From assembly GCF_012927205.1 (NCBI RefSeq), contig NZ_JABBGC010000002.1:248001-312000 (forward strand): a DNA stretch of 64,000 nt. The letters run 5' to 3'. Below the pieces are notes generated by a model that was given only the letters and a program-made list of their open reading frames with translations, searched no databases and was not told the origin of the DNA. Source of the stretch: Chitinophaga fulva (lineage in GTDB: Bacteria; Bacteroidota; Bacteroidia; Chitinophagales; Chitinophagaceae). This document shows, piece after piece, positions 33,161 through 43,047 of the stretch; the stretch's first letter is position 1, and the number at the start of each line of letters is the position of its first letter. The translations under genes were made by a program, and so were the position numbers.

Positions 33161-36100
33161 CTAATTGTTCTTGATCAGTTTAATTGTTTTGATCAGTTTA
33201 TCTCCATCCATCACTCTCAACAGGCACGGGCCGGCAGGTATCTGAGCAGCGCCGAGGTCCAGTGTGATGCGTTGTGTTCCGCTGGCCATAGCACCAAGTA
33301 CGCGGTTGTACAGTATTCTGCCATTGATGTCAGTAACACTGATCAGCAGGTTCTTACTGGGTTTACCGGCATTAGTCAGTTCCAGGGCTACCTGATTCAC
33401 AAACGGATTCGGATATACGCTGGCAACGGTAACAGTGGTAGCGGCATCAGTTTTGGTCGGCACTACTGCATGACCGCCTTTGTTGGCCATCAGCAGAGAG
33501 TTGTCGAGTGAACTGAACTCCGGTGTATAAGATTGTATCACCAGGGCGCCGATGTAACCATAGATGGAAGTACCGCCTGCGGTTACACTGATCAGCACTT
33601 CACCGTTCTGGTCGGGTGCCACATCATTGATCTGTACCGTCTGATTGGTGTTGTAAGCAGCATTCAGGGAAACGGTCGTACCATTGATGGTGTAGTTGGA
33701 AGTCCTGTCTCCGGAACCGTCGCGGCTGGCGAAGAATACGAAGTTGTACCGTTTGGCCAGGTTCAGTCCTTTGATCTTCAGTTGTCCTGCCTGTCCGATG
33801 TCTATCCAGTAGGTGCTGCTGATAACATTATCAGGGTAGATACCGCTGTTGTTACCGGTATTCATACCAAACGGATTGTCGCCGGAGAAGGCTTTGTCGA
33901 TGATCATGGTCATGCCGGTGTTGTCACCGTTGTCGTCTGTCAGGTTCGGGAATTCCAGTCCCTGTGCCGGTGCGGAGTTGGTGTTGTTCCATGGTGATCC
34001 GGCCGGGTTGAACACGTTCATGTTGATGTACACGGCGCTTCTGAAAGTAGCTGCGCTGGTAACATTGCTGAAGTCGGAGTAGCTGGTGTCTTTCTTCGCG
34101 CGTACTTTATAGTAGTAGCGGGAATCCATGGTCAGCCCGTTGTCCGCATAGGTGCTTACGTTGGAACCTACTGTTGTGAGCAGGCTGAAGGTGCTGTTAT
34201 CGCGGGACCTCCATATTTCGAAGCCTGTTTCATTGGTGGAGTTGTCCATCCATTTCAGCTGAATGCTGGTTTTGGATTTGGCTGTTGCCACGGCGTTGCC
34301 CGGATTCATGGGATTGCCGTTGTCGAGATAGTACTGCACCACAACGGAGGTGATATAGCCGTAAGCAGCGCCGGTGGCCTGTTGTACGGTGAAGTCAATA
34401 TTCCCGCTGGTGTCCGGTGCGATACCGTTGATCTGAACGGTGTTGCTGTTGTTGTTGGCAGCGTTCAGGGTTACGGTCACAGCGCCGCTGGTGTAGTTGG
34501 TGTTTTTGTTGTCGTTGCCTTGCCTGCTGCCGAAGAAGATCAGGTTGTAGCGATAGTTCGCCGGCAGGTTGGACAGGCGTACTCTTCTGGCAGTGCTTTC
34601 GCTGGTGTAGTAGTTGGTCGCGATCACATTGTCAGGATATACGCCGCTGTTGTTGCCGGTGGTAGCGCCGAGGGCGTTGGTACCACTGAAGGCGTCCAGC
34701 AGCTGGATTTTAACACCGGTAACGGTGCCGGCATCATCTTTCAGGTTGTTGATAGCGGCATTGAGGCTCGGATAACTGTTGAAGTTGTTCCAGGGCGCAT
34801 CAGCAGATGGTGTCTGGTTGAAGTTGACATACAGGGAAGTGATGTTCTTATCCCTTACATAGATGCTGAAAGTCCTGGTAGCGCTGCCACCATTGTTGTC
34901 GTTGATGGTAACAGTGATATTGTTGTATCTGCCTACATTGCCCGCGGCAGGGGTAATGCTGATAGTGCCTGTACCGTCGCCGTTGTCTGTCAGACGGGCA
35001 AAGGAAGGAAGGTTGGTTGCCTTCAGCGTAAGGATATCTCCTGCGTCGTCAGTACCATGCAGGTTGAGTGTTACGCTTTCGTTGTTTTTCATCACTACGG
35101 ACACGATGCTGTCCAGCTTCGGATTGTTGTTGCCGGTTTTGATACCGATGGTGTCGGTATACGCAGATGCCCCGTGTGAATTGATTGCACGAACAGCGTA
35201 GTAATACTGCTGATTGGCTTTGGAAGAAGTATCAGTGAAGGATACTGCATTAACATTAACAGGTGCCGGGTTCAACAGTGTGAACGGACCAGCGGTAGTA
35301 CCTGCGCGATAGACTTCGTACCCTGTTTCATTGAATGCTACATCTTTCCAGGTGAGTTTCACACCACCCGGTGTGGTAGTAGCAGCCAGGTTAGCAGGAG
35401 CGGCGGGCGGGTTGCCGTCATCATAGCTGATGGTCACTACCATGGCGTTCAGGTAACCGTAAACAGAACCGGTACCATTTTGCAGATCGATGGTGATCTC
35501 ATTGTTGGCGTCCGGAGACACGTCGTTGATAGAGACGGTGTTTTGTGTGTTTTTAGCGGTCTGCAAAGAAACGGTGCGGGTGCCGATGGTGTAGTTGGTC
35601 ATCCTGTTATCGGTCACGTCTGCACGGGCGCCGAAGAAGGTGAAGCTATATCTGCTGGTAGGATTGAGGCCATACAGTTTCAGTGTCTGTTTGGTGGTGT
35701 TGGTCCAGTAGGCAGTACGCATCACGTTATCGGGATACACACCAGAGTTGTTGCCGGTATTGGTACCGTAATAGTTGGAGCCGTTGCTGAGCGCCTGCCA
35801 GGCAGATACGATCTTGATACCAACGGTGGTAGCGGCACCGGTCTGGTCCTTCAGGTTGGGGAACAGATCGTTCTGTACCGGTTGTTTGTTGGTATTGTTC
35901 CATGGAGCGGCAGCAGGATAAGAGCCATCGGTAAAGTTGACATAGATCATACGGTTCGGGTCAATATCATTGACCGTGATCACGAATGTTTTATTGTCAA
36001 TACCACCGCGGCCGTCGCTTACCTGTACGGTTACATTGTAGGTACCGGCATCTATATAAGTCGGGTTCAGGTTGAGCTGAGCAGTGGCGCCGTTGGGTAC

Positions 36101-39100
36101 GAGCGTTGCAAAGCGTGGCAGGCCCTGAACAGACCAGATGGAGGTGTCACCTGCATTACCATCGGTAACGGTCAGGCTGACTGCTTTCGTCGTGTTTTCA
36201 TCCATGCTCACATTGCTGACGCTGCTGATAACAGGAGAGTAGTTATCATTTACGGTCAGGGTGAATGTGGTGGACGTAACGCCGCTATGCTGATCAGTAG
36301 CGGTAACGGTGATGTTCGGATACGTACCTTGTGTGGCCACGGATGGCGTAAAGGTGAGGGTAGCGGAGCCGTTGCCGTTCACGTTGAAGGTACCGAAGGC
36401 CGGAATGTTCGCGGCGGTGAGGGTAACAGCTTCTCCGTCAGGATCGGTAGCAGTGATGTTGAGCACCAGCTGAGCGTCATATCTCAGGGAGCGGTCTACC
36501 AGCTGGGTGAGTACCGGCGGTGTGTTCAATGTGCTCACACCGGCAGTATTGGAGTAGCCGGAGTTACCACCTTCATTGACAGCGCGTACTTTGTAGTAGT
36601 ATTTCACATTGGCAAACAGCGCTGTGTCGGCATATACTACGGTTTGTGCGGTGTCGTTGGCTGGCAGGGTGGTCAACAGTTTGAAATGGGTAGAGTCGTT
36701 GATGGACTTGTATACTTCAAACTTGGTTTCGTTATTGGCGTTGTCTTTCCAGGCCAGCTGTATTTTATTGGCGCTAAGCGGTGTAAGGGCCAGGTTAGTT
36801 GGCGCCAAAGGTGCCGGTGGCATGGCCAGTGTGGTGGCACGCGCGTTCACGTTGATAAAGGCGCTGTCAGGTATCACACGTTTGGTGAGACCGCCCGGGC
36901 CCTGGTATCTGATCGTCAGTTCCTGGCCACCACCTAACTGGAAGAAGGTGACATGGATAGGATAACGACCTACTGCCAGGGTTTTGGTACCGCTGCGTTC
37001 AGTGGTGCCCTGTACGTAGTTGTTGTTCACTACGAGGTTGCTTTCTTTAAAGTCGCCGATATACAGCTTGCTGCCATCATCGGAGGCGGTATAGAAAGTG
37101 TAGGTACCGGCGGTGTTGATATTGATATAGCCAGAGAATTTCAGGGCGTAATTTGTTTCCTGGGTCCTTACGTCGAGCGTCACGTTTTGAACAGTACCTG
37201 TCCTGGTTGGCGTGAGTGCAGCGAAGTTAGGCATGGTGGTGGTGCTGGACGGTATTGGATACAGGCCATACACGAAGCCGCCGCTTTCTGTTCCGCTGAA
37301 ACCGGAGTCGCCAGATTTGTTGATGGCTTTTACGCGGTAGTAGTAAGTCGTTTGTGCGACAAGGTTACTGTCAACGTAAGCTGTTTGGTTGGCAGCAACG
37401 GTAGCTACGATGTTGTACGGGCCAGCGGAGCTGGAGGCGCGGTACACTTCGAAGCCTGTTTCGTTATTGCTGCTGTCAGCCCAGGTTACATTGATCTTGC
37501 TGTAGGAAAGGGTAGTGGCCTTGATGTTACCGGGTGCTTTGGGTACTGCTCCTGTAGAGGACGAAGAAGAATTGTCCGTGAAGTACTCAGCAGGGATCTG
37601 TTGCTGGCTTGTTACACCGCTGGCGGTGTTTTTCCAGGAAACAGTCATGGACTGACCGCCACCAGCCTGGAAGTAGGCCATGGCTATCTGGTGCATGCCT
37701 GCGGTGAGGTAAACGGTGCCTTCTCTATCCTGTGGGGCGTGGAGGCCGTCGTTGTTCACCAGCGGTGTAGCACCGGCGTTGTATTTGGTGTCGATCCAGA
37801 GTTTGCTGCCGTCATCGGAGTTGGTCACAAATGTATAGTTACCGGTAACGGGTATACGAATATAGCCTTCCCATACAAAGCCGTAGTTCACATCCTGTGT
37901 TCTTACGCTCAGGTCAGGGATGGCGGAAGTGCCAATCGTCAGCGGTGAAAGAGTGTTGAAGTCCGGCAGGGCGCTCCAGCTGCCCAGGTAGTAGCGGTAG
38001 TTAAGCCCGTTGGCTTTAGCGGCTGCGCTTACCTGGTTGCTGCGGGCGGAGGAATTGCCGGCAATGTCCCTGGCTTTCACCACAAAGGTATACAGGGTGT
38101 CTTTGTTGAGGTTGTAAGCAGTAAAATCTGTCTCATCGGCATCTACCGTATAGGATTTCACGCCGTTGATATAGATATCGTATTTGTAGACGCCTACATC
38201 ATCTGTGGAGGGTGTCCAATCAAGTGATACGGAAGAATAGGTAGTTCCGGTAACAGTGAGATTGCCCGGAGGAGTGGGAGGATTACTATCCACCTGCGTT
38301 TGTGCAGTGGCTTCATTGCTCAGTGCTGCTGCGCCGTTGTCGTTTACAGCCCTGATTACATAGAAGTATTTGGAATTAGGTGTTAAACCTGCGTCAGTCC
38401 AGGTGGTGGCGTCTGTTGCTGTGATATAGACCAGCGTGTAAGGTCCACCGGCAACTGCTGAGCGGTAAATCTCATATCCGGTTTCATTGTAAGCCGGATT
38501 GGGATTGTCGGCCCAGTCAAGGGTAATGCCTGTTTTTGATATAGCCGTGGCCGTTGCACCGGTTGCAGGAGCAGGGCTATTGGCGCCGTTGGCAGGTATT
38601 ACGGTGAATGGTGCGGAGAACTCGCTGGAGCAGCCGTACTGTTCTGTTACTTTGGCGTGATACTGTCCGGCCGTGGCGGCGTTCAGTGTTTTGGCAGTGC
38701 CTAAAGTAGTAGTGTCGCCTACTTTCTGCCACAGATAGGAAGTATAGCCATCAGGCAGTGAAAGCGTCACATAGTTTTTACCGTCCGGAGCAGGGATTAC
38801 CTTGCTCATCAGTGGGGGAACAGTGATAGGTGGTGTTTGGGTGGCTGCTTTTTGTTTCACTACTACAGGTGTGCGGGACCATTCAGACCACGTGTCACCA
38901 CGTTTGATACGGGCATCGTAGGTGCCGAATTCGGTCACCTGCAGTTCGTTGCTGTTGGCGCCGGCAATAACGTTGCCGTCTTTTCTCCATTCATATCCGT
39001 CGAAACCTGCTGTGAGTCCTAGTGTGGCATTCACGGTTTCGCCCGGGCAAAATTCGTTGTGACCGAAAAGTGTCCAGGGATTGGATTTGAATTGACGATT

Positions 39101-39928
39101 GAGGAAAGGCCAGAAGTCAGCCTCGTCCCATGCGTAGTTCCAGACCCCATGTCCGGCGTCAGGGTATAACTTTTCCTTTACGTTGGCACCTGCAGCTAAG
39201 GCGGCATTCATTACCTGTTCAGTGGTGTTGGGGTGAGGATTGTTGTCCAGTCCTCCCTGGAATATCCACATCGGGATATATTTGAAAACATCCACCTGGT
39301 CTTTATAAGCAATGGAACATCCGCTGATAGGGAGGAAGCCCGCTACGGTTTTAGGAAAGCGGAACATGAATTCCCATGTTTCCGTGCCGCCTGCGGAAAG
39401 GCCATTGACAAAGATCCGGTTTTCATCCAGTTTGTTGCTCTGAATAAGCGTGTCAAGAATCTGCTTGATAAAATCGTAATGCGGGTTACCAAAAAAGCCG
39501 GTAGTACTTTGCGGCACAAGGATGAAACCATCGAACTTGCCATTGTCAACAGCTGCGCAGAATTTGCCGCCGCCGTGATAGAGGGAATATTCGTTGTCAT
39601 AAATTCCGCCAGATTCTCCTCTGCCATGAAGGAAGATCATGATGGGGTAAGTTTTTCCGTCAGCTACGCCTTGCTGGTAGGTCTTAGGGAACTTTAACCT
39701 GAATGGCATACCGTTCAGGTAGTAGCATTTGTAAGAACTTTTGTTGGTGAAATTTACTTCATTGCGGACAGTTCTTACCCATTTGGCGATCGTGCCCCAG
39801 GCAGGGGTCGGCTTAGGATTGTTTGGGTCGTAGTTCTCTATCGCATCGCCAGGATCGAACACCTGTGCGACAGCAGAACTGCCCCAAAGCAGAAAAAGTG
39901 CCAGGCACATTAAGTAAAATTTACGCAT
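33161..39928 (-). CDS. Giant secreted protein: esterase, FN3, PA14 x2, cadherin-like, triplicated module, T9SS tail
   Basis: 2255 residues. Layout: signal peptide 1-21; alpha/beta-hydrolase about 60-285 (FLHGRG 99-104, nucleophile S178 in GLSAGG, candidate H260); Ig-like region 290-450; FN3 451-545 and 549-638; PA14 641-785; FN3 796-882; PA14 886-1027; FN3 1038-1134; cadherin-like 1137-1228, 1229-1322 and 1602-1692; an unnamed 170-residue module at 1327-1502, 1698-1867 and 1965-2134, with FN3 domains between (1504-1598, 1872-1961); T9SS type A sorting domain 2166-2255 (VYPNPFVNQV). PA14 and FN3 suggest carbohydrate binding at the cell surface. The hydrolase is distantly like those at 20718 and 24003. 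It is transcribed alone from its own promoter inside the exopolysaccharide locus. Confidence 0.9.
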   Translation of the reverse strand: MRKFYLMCLALFLLWGSSAVAQVFDPGDAIENYDPNNPKPTPAWGTIAKWVRTVRNEVNFTNKSSYKCYYLNGMPFRLKFPKTYQQGVADGKTYPIMIFLHGRGESGGIYDNEYSLYHGGGKFCAAVDNGKFDGFILVPQSTTGFFGNPHYDFIKQILDTLIQSNKLDENRIFVNGLSAGGTETWEFMFRFPKTVAGFLPISGCSIAYKDQVDVFKYIPMWIFQGGLDNNPHPNTTEQVMNAALAAGANVKEKLYPDAGHGVWNYAWDEADFWPFLNRQFKSNPWTLFGHNEFCPGETVNATLGLTAGFDGYEWRKDGNVIAGANSNELQVTEFGTYDARIKRGDTWSEWSRTPVVVKQKAATQTPPITVPPLMSKVIPAPDGKNYVTLSLPDGYTSYLWQKVGDTTTLGTAKTLNAATAGQYHAKVTEQYGCSSEFSAPFTVIPANGANSPAPATGATATAISKTGITLDWADNPNPAYNETGYEIYRSAVAGGPYTLVYITATDATTWTDAGLTPNSKYFYVIRAVNDNGAAALSNEATAQTQVDSNPPTPPGNLTVTGTTYSSVSLDWTPSTDDVGVYKYDIYINGVKSYTVDADETDFTAYNLNKDTLYTFVVKARDIAGNSSARSNQVSAAAKANGLNYRYYLGSWSALPDFNTLSPLTIGTSAIPDLSVRTQDVNYGFVWEGYIRIPVTGNYTFVTNSDDGSKLWIDTKYNAGATPLVNNDGLHAPQDREGTVYLTAGMHQIAMAYFQAGGGQSMTVSWKNTASGVTSQQQIPAEYFTDNSSSSSTGAVPKAPGNIKATTLSYSKINVTWADSSNNETGFEVYRASSSAGPYNIVATVAANQTAYVDSNLVAQTTYYYRVKAINKSGDSGFSGTESGGFVYGLYPIPSSTTTMPNFAALTPTRTGTVQNVTLDVRTQETNYALKFSGYININTAGTYTFYTASDDGSKLYIGDFKESNLVVNNNYVQGTTERSGTKTLAVGRYPIHVTFFQLGGGQELTIRYQGPGGLTKRVIPDSAFINVNARATTLAMPPAPLAPTNLALTPLSANKIQLAWKDNANNETKFEVYKSINDSTHFKLLTTLPANDTAQTVVYADTALFANVKYYYKVRAVNEGGNSGYSNTAGVSTLNTPPVLTQLVDRSLRYDAQLVLNITATDPDGEAVTLTAANIPAFGTFNVNGNGSATLTFTPSVATQGTYPNITVTATDQHSGVTSTTFTLTVNDNYSPVISSVSNVSMDENTTKAVSLTVTDGNAGDTSIWSVQGLPRFATLVPNGATAQLNLNPTYIDAGTYNVTVQVSDGRGGIDNKTFVITVNDIDPNRMIYVNFTDGSYPAAAPWNNTNKQPVQNDLFPNLKDQTGAATTVGIKIVSAWQALSNGSNYYGTNTGNNSGVYPDNVMRTAYWTNTTKQTLKLYGLNPTSRYSFTFFGARADVTDNRMTNYTIGTRTVSLQTAKNTQNTVSINDVSPDANNEITIDLQNGTGSVYGYLNAMVVTISYDDGNPPAAPANLAATTTPGGVKLTWKDVAFNETGYEVYRAGTTAGPFTLLNPAPVNVNAVSFTDTSSKANQQYYYAVRAINSHGASAYTDTIGIKTGNNNPKLDSIVSVVMKNNESVTLNLHGTDDAGDILTLKATNLPSFARLTDNGDGTGTISITPAAGNVGRYNNITVTINDNNGGSATRTFSIYVRDKNITSLYVNFNQTPSADAPWNNFNSYPSLNAAINNLKDDAGTVTGVKIQLLDAFSGTNALGATTGNNSGVYPDNVIATNYYTSESTARRVRLSNLPANYRYNLIFFGSRQGNDNKNTNYTSGAVTVTLNAANNNSNTVQINGIAPDTSGNIDFTVQQATGAAYGYITSVVVQYYLDNGNPMNPGNAVATAKSKTSIQLKWMDNSTNETGFEIWRSRDNSTFSLLTTVGSNVSTYADNGLTMDSRYYYKVRAKKDTSYSDFSNVTSAATFRSAVYINMNVFNPAGSPWNNTNSAPAQGLEFPNLTDDNGDNTGMTMIIDKAFSGDNPFGMNTGNNSGIYPDNVISSTYWIDIGQAGQLKIKGLNLAKRYNFVFFASRDGSGDRTSNYTINGTTVSLNAAYNTNQTVQINDVAPDQNGEVLISVTAGGTSIYGYIGALVIQSYTPEFSSLDNSLLMANKGGHAVVPTKTDAATTVTVASVYPNPFVNQVALELTNAGKPSKNLLISVTDINGRILYNRVLGAMASGTQRITLDLGAAQIPAGPCLLRVMDGDKLIKTIKLIKNN

Positions 39929-40108
39929 ACGGTAAGTGTGTTTCAGTTGTGAACCGATATTATGATTACTTACCCAGCATTAACATGACATTACAGGAGT
40001 GAACAACTCGTTGCCAACTCAGTGCTGAGTGGCTTTTCTAGGAGGACGGTTAAAAATATGTGTGAGGCTTTAAAGAGGATTGGTTGAAAGGAAATTCCTT
40101 ATGGAGTG

Positions 40109-40139
40109 TAAAGGTATACAAAAATTCATTTCTTGCAAA
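40109..40139 (-). promoter_or_regulatory. Promoter of the giant secreted protein gene (TTTG-N19-TACCTTTA)
   Basis: On the minus strand TTTG (40136-40139) and TACCTTTA (40109-40116, one mismatch) are 19 bases apart. The predicted 5' leader of about 175 bases is long and could hold regulation; no clear structure was identified in it. Confidence 0.6.
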
Positions 40140-40172
40140 CCTTTTTTAATACAATCTTCGTGTCAGCCCGCA

Positions 40173-41336
40173 CTATACTGTTACTGATTTCTTCTTTCTG
40201 GAACCGTGCAGATAATACCCCACAACGGTATATCGCACAAACCATTGATACGTGAATAATGATATACCCAAAGGAATTATCACGCACAACATGAATTTTA
40301 ACGAACCAGGTATGGACAGCTGTCCGAGGCACAATTGTGTGGCGTTTACCAATGCCACATGTACCAGGTACACCCAATAGGAAGCGTCGGAAAGATAACG
40401 CACGGTGGCATTTTCCGCATTCACCCACTTCAAAAACACGCCCATCAAACCAATAACGAGCGAGAGTGTGGTGAGAGTGGCCAACGCCTTTAGCCATAAC
40501 ATGGGCGTAGTAGCATCGTTACCTGCCTGTAGTAACCTGAACAAATAAATGCCGCTCGCTGTACCCAGCATAACGAACAGCAGGGAATACCGGCGGAGCA
40601 GCGGAAACCACGTACCCATATACTCATGCAGCAACCAGCCGGCGAAAAAGAAAAGACCATAATACGCCATAAAGGAAGGCTTAGGAATCAGTCCTGGCGC
40701 ATATTCTACCGTTATCGTGGAAAACAGCAGCAACGTGATAAAAGATCCAAATGCCAGTAAAGGCAGTATGATGGCTGGTTTGGAGAGGCTTTTTACAAAG
40801 CTGTCCAGCCATTTTATTTTTTGTATGATATACAATCCCCACTGCCGGATGCCCAGCCCGATGATGTAAAACATCATCAGGTAATAAAGGAACCACAGGT
40901 GCAGCGGGCCTCTCCAGATAAAAATATCATGTATGATCAACCTGGAATCAGCCAGTGTAAAATGTGTACCGCCATCGGTCACACGGTAAAATACTGCCGG
41001 CAGATAGGTTAGCGGGAGAATGGTGAACAAGCCCACTAGCAAGGGAACCAGTATCCGCTGGGTGCGGTGTTTCATAAAGGCGGTTGTACCAATCCGGTAG
41101 TAAAGTAACCGGAAAAAGAAACCTGCAATTACATAAAACAACTGCATCCTGAAAATATGAATGCCAAAAAATACCGCATCAAACGCCTGGCTGCTGTAAT
41201 CCGGCACATGATAGAAGCCTTCAAAAGGAGACTGCATAAACGCCATGCTGGCGTGAAGCACGAGGCCCAGGAACATAGCGAGGGCTCTTAATGCATCCAT
41301 GCTGGATATACGACCGGTGTTAGATGTTGTTGGCAT
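40173..41336 (-). CDS. Membrane acyltransferase (acyltransferase 3/OpgC-like)
   Basis: A 387-residue protein with about 10 hydrophobic segments. The opening RISSMDALRALAMFLGLVLHASMAF has the family Arg and His, and the layout resembles glucan-biosynthesis protein C (OpgC), which adds succinyl groups to periplasmic glucans. It follows the GT2 gene by 2 bases and so is cotranscribed with it. It is the second acyltransferase of the locus, implying at least two acyl decorations or two target sugars. Confidence 0.87.
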   Translation of the reverse strand: MPTTSNTGRISSMDALRALAMFLGLVLHASMAFMQSPFEGFYHVPDYSSQAFDAVFFGIHIFRMQLFYVIAGFFFRLLYYRIGTTAFMKHRTQRILVPLLVGLFTILPLTYLPAVFYRVTDGGTHFTLADSRLIIHDIFIWRGPLHLWFLYYLMMFYIIGLGIRQWGLYIIQKIKWLDSFVKSLSKPAIILPLLAFGSFITLLLFSTITVEYAPGLIPKPSFMAYYGLFFFAGWLLHEYMGTWFPLLRRYSLLFVMLGTASGIYLFRLLQAGNDATTPMLWLKALATLTTLSLVIGLMGVFLKWVNAENATVRYLSDASYWVYLVHVALVNATQLCLGQLSIPGSLKFMLCVIIPLGISLFTYQWFVRYTVVGYYLHGSRKKKSVTV

Positions 41337-41338
41337 GC

Positions 41339-42532
41339 CTATAAGGGGTTACTGAGGTTGATAGTTCGCTGTGCCTTCTCCCATACGGCAGATTGCCGGG
41401 AACCGACAAACCGCAGGAAGCCGTGGTAGAGGGCTATATTCATAAAGATAAAATAAAACGGAACATAACAAGGCTTGAACCGGATGCGTACTAACGCCAG
41501 TCCAAAACCAATAACGGCCAGCAGATAGAAGAACAGCTGCATATACAGCAGGTACAAATAAAACGGGCCCGCATTTTCAGCCACCAGCAGGATATTGGTG
41601 CCTAATATCAATGGCAGGGCCAGTGGGCACAATGTCCATCTCAATACCCTGTGAGAGATGTATTGAAAGGAGAGGAGCGGTTGCCGGAAAATGTTCAGCA
41701 ACTGTTTTAGCATCACGATAGACTGAAATCCACCTGCACTGATGCGCACCTTCCGCTTGTATTCATCTGCCAGCGAAGCGGAAGGTGTTTCCATAGCATA
41801 AGCATCAGGAGCATACGCGATGCGGTAGCCCCGCATATTTATCTTGAGGGAAATGATAAAATCATCGAGGATAACATGACCTGCCACCGGTTCAAATAAT
41901 TCGGTTCTGATGGAGAACAGTTCTCCGGCCGCGCCCACAACGGAGTACAGCCTGTCGTCGAGTCGCTTCAACGCAGACTCGTACTTCCAGTAAATACCTT
42001 CTGTGGCGGCGGCTCCGTCTTCTCCTTCCTGCCAGACCCGCTTTTCTCCTGCTACACCACCTGTCCTCTCATCGCGGTAATGTTGCATAATATTGCGGAT
42101 GGCGGCTGGGTTTAATAATGTATTGGCATCGCAGAAAACAACAAACGGTGTGGTAACGGTCCGCATCGCTCTGTTGAGCGCAGCGGTCTTGCCTTTCCGC
42201 TCCGGTTCGTGCAACAACGTTACCCTGCCATATTTCCGCACCTGGTGCGGCGTGCTGTCGGTAGAACCGTCTGTAATGAAAACGATGTCCAGTTTGTCGG
42301 ACGGATAGTCCAGCGACAGTGTATTCCATATTTTTTCTTCTATGAAGTCTGCTTCGTTATAGGCTGCCACGATCAGCGTGACAGCGGGGGTGAATTCCTC
42401 CGGAGCATCCGCCTGCGGTAGTGGCGCCCGTTTCCTGAAACGGAGTATGGTCCACACCAGCACGCCATATCCGACGTAGCTGTAGCATAGTATAAAGAGG
42501 CTGAAGAACAGTATCGACTTGATTGCAAACAT
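41339..42532 (-). CDS. Membrane glycosyltransferase family 2
   Basis: A 397-residue inner-membrane GT2: an N-terminal membrane helix (1-25), a GT-A domain with VTLIVAAYNEADFIEEKI, the DxD-like FCDANTLLNP, the acceptor motif LDDFIISLK and a KRKVRISAGGFQS stretch at the place of QxxRW, then three C-terminal membrane helices. This is the layout of N-acetylglucosaminyl- or cellulose-synthase-like transferases. It is the first gene of the minus-strand half, divergent from the receiver gene. Confidence 0.87.
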   Translation of the reverse strand: MFAIKSILFFSLFILCYSYVGYGVLVWTILRFRKRAPLPQADAPEEFTPAVTLIVAAYNEADFIEEKIWNTLSLDYPSDKLDIVFITDGSTDSTPHQVRKYGRVTLLHEPERKGKTAALNRAMRTVTTPFVVFCDANTLLNPAAIRNIMQHYRDERTGGVAGEKRVWQEGEDGAAATEGIYWKYESALKRLDDRLYSVVGAAGELFSIRTELFEPVAGHVILDDFIISLKINMRGYRIAYAPDAYAMETPSASLADEYKRKVRISAGGFQSIVMLKQLLNIFRQPLLSFQYISHRVLRWTLCPLALPLILGTNILLVAENAGPFYLYLLYMQLFFYLLAVIGFGLALVRIRFKPCYVPFYFIFMNIALYHGFLRFVGSRQSAVWEKAQRTINLSNPL

Positions 42533-42702
42533 GCGTTCCGGGATTAATTTCGAGTGCCAAATTAATTAACAATTCCAATTCGGTTTTTAATTATAACTAC
42601 ATGTAACTGACGGAACTGATCATTCACTTACCAAATTTTATCATTCACGAGGAATTTTGCATCACTGACAAATTTCAAAATATTAAGAAATGATTGTTTA
42701 TA

Positions 42703-42710
42703 TACTTTTG
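42703..42710 (+). promoter_or_regulatory. -7 element TACTTTTG (plus operon, distal)
   Basis: Perfect TAnnTTTG match about 340 bases before the receiver gene start; no clean -33 partner. Confidence 0.4.
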
Positions 42711-42774
42711 CACCGGATGAAGATCAAAAGCCACTGAAAACCGAGCTGAGATCGCCCGAAGATGACTGATTTGT

Positions 42775-42782
42775 TATTTTTG
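42775..42782 (+). promoter_or_regulatory. -7 element TATTTTTG (plus operon, proximal)
   Basis: Perfect TAnnTTTG match about 265 bases before the receiver gene start; no clean -33 partner. Confidence 0.4.
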
Positions 42783-43047
42783 CATTATTCAGGAATAATA
42801 GATAATTTTATCCGGAAATTCATCCCAGCCAACGACCATCTCCTCTGAAATTCTCAATGCTAAAACCATCACCCGGATTGAACCCCGTCGTTCCCTGGAC
42901 TTCGTATGTCCGTGGAAGTACGAAACCCTTTCTGATGGTGACTTTATAACCTTATCCTCCTGGAAGATCAAAAGATGATCATGCACTACTGATAAAGTGG
43001 TAATTGTGGTCGCTGAATAAATCTTTTATTTTCTAAAACGGAGTTAA

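Larger units (their letters stand above)
42533..43047. other. Divergent regulatory region of the exopolysaccharide locus (515 bp)
   Basis: It separates the GT2 (minus) from the receiver gene (plus). Two perfect plus-strand -7 elements are seen (42703-42710, 42775-42782), so the leader of the plus operon may be 260-330 bases long. AAGATCAAAAG occurs at 42719-42729 and again at 42964-42974. The 65-codon minus-strand frame at 42789-42986 looks accidental. No hairpin typical of a riboswitch was recognised. Confidence 0.4.

Noticed and set aside
33527..35950. Tandem DNA repeat or assembly artefact
   Set aside because: The three modules are diverged at protein and DNA level and separated by FN3 and cadherin-like domains, so they are old duplications in one intact frame.
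35480..36937. 485-codon plus-strand open frame, and similar long frames opposite the giant gene
   Set aside because: They are antisense to the 2255-residue gene, whose domains are clear; their translations are Val/Gly/Tyr-rich with no family resemblance.
42789..42986. 65-codon minus-strand frame between the two polysaccharide operons
   Set aside because: No domain, no promoter, and it would block the divergent regulatory region.
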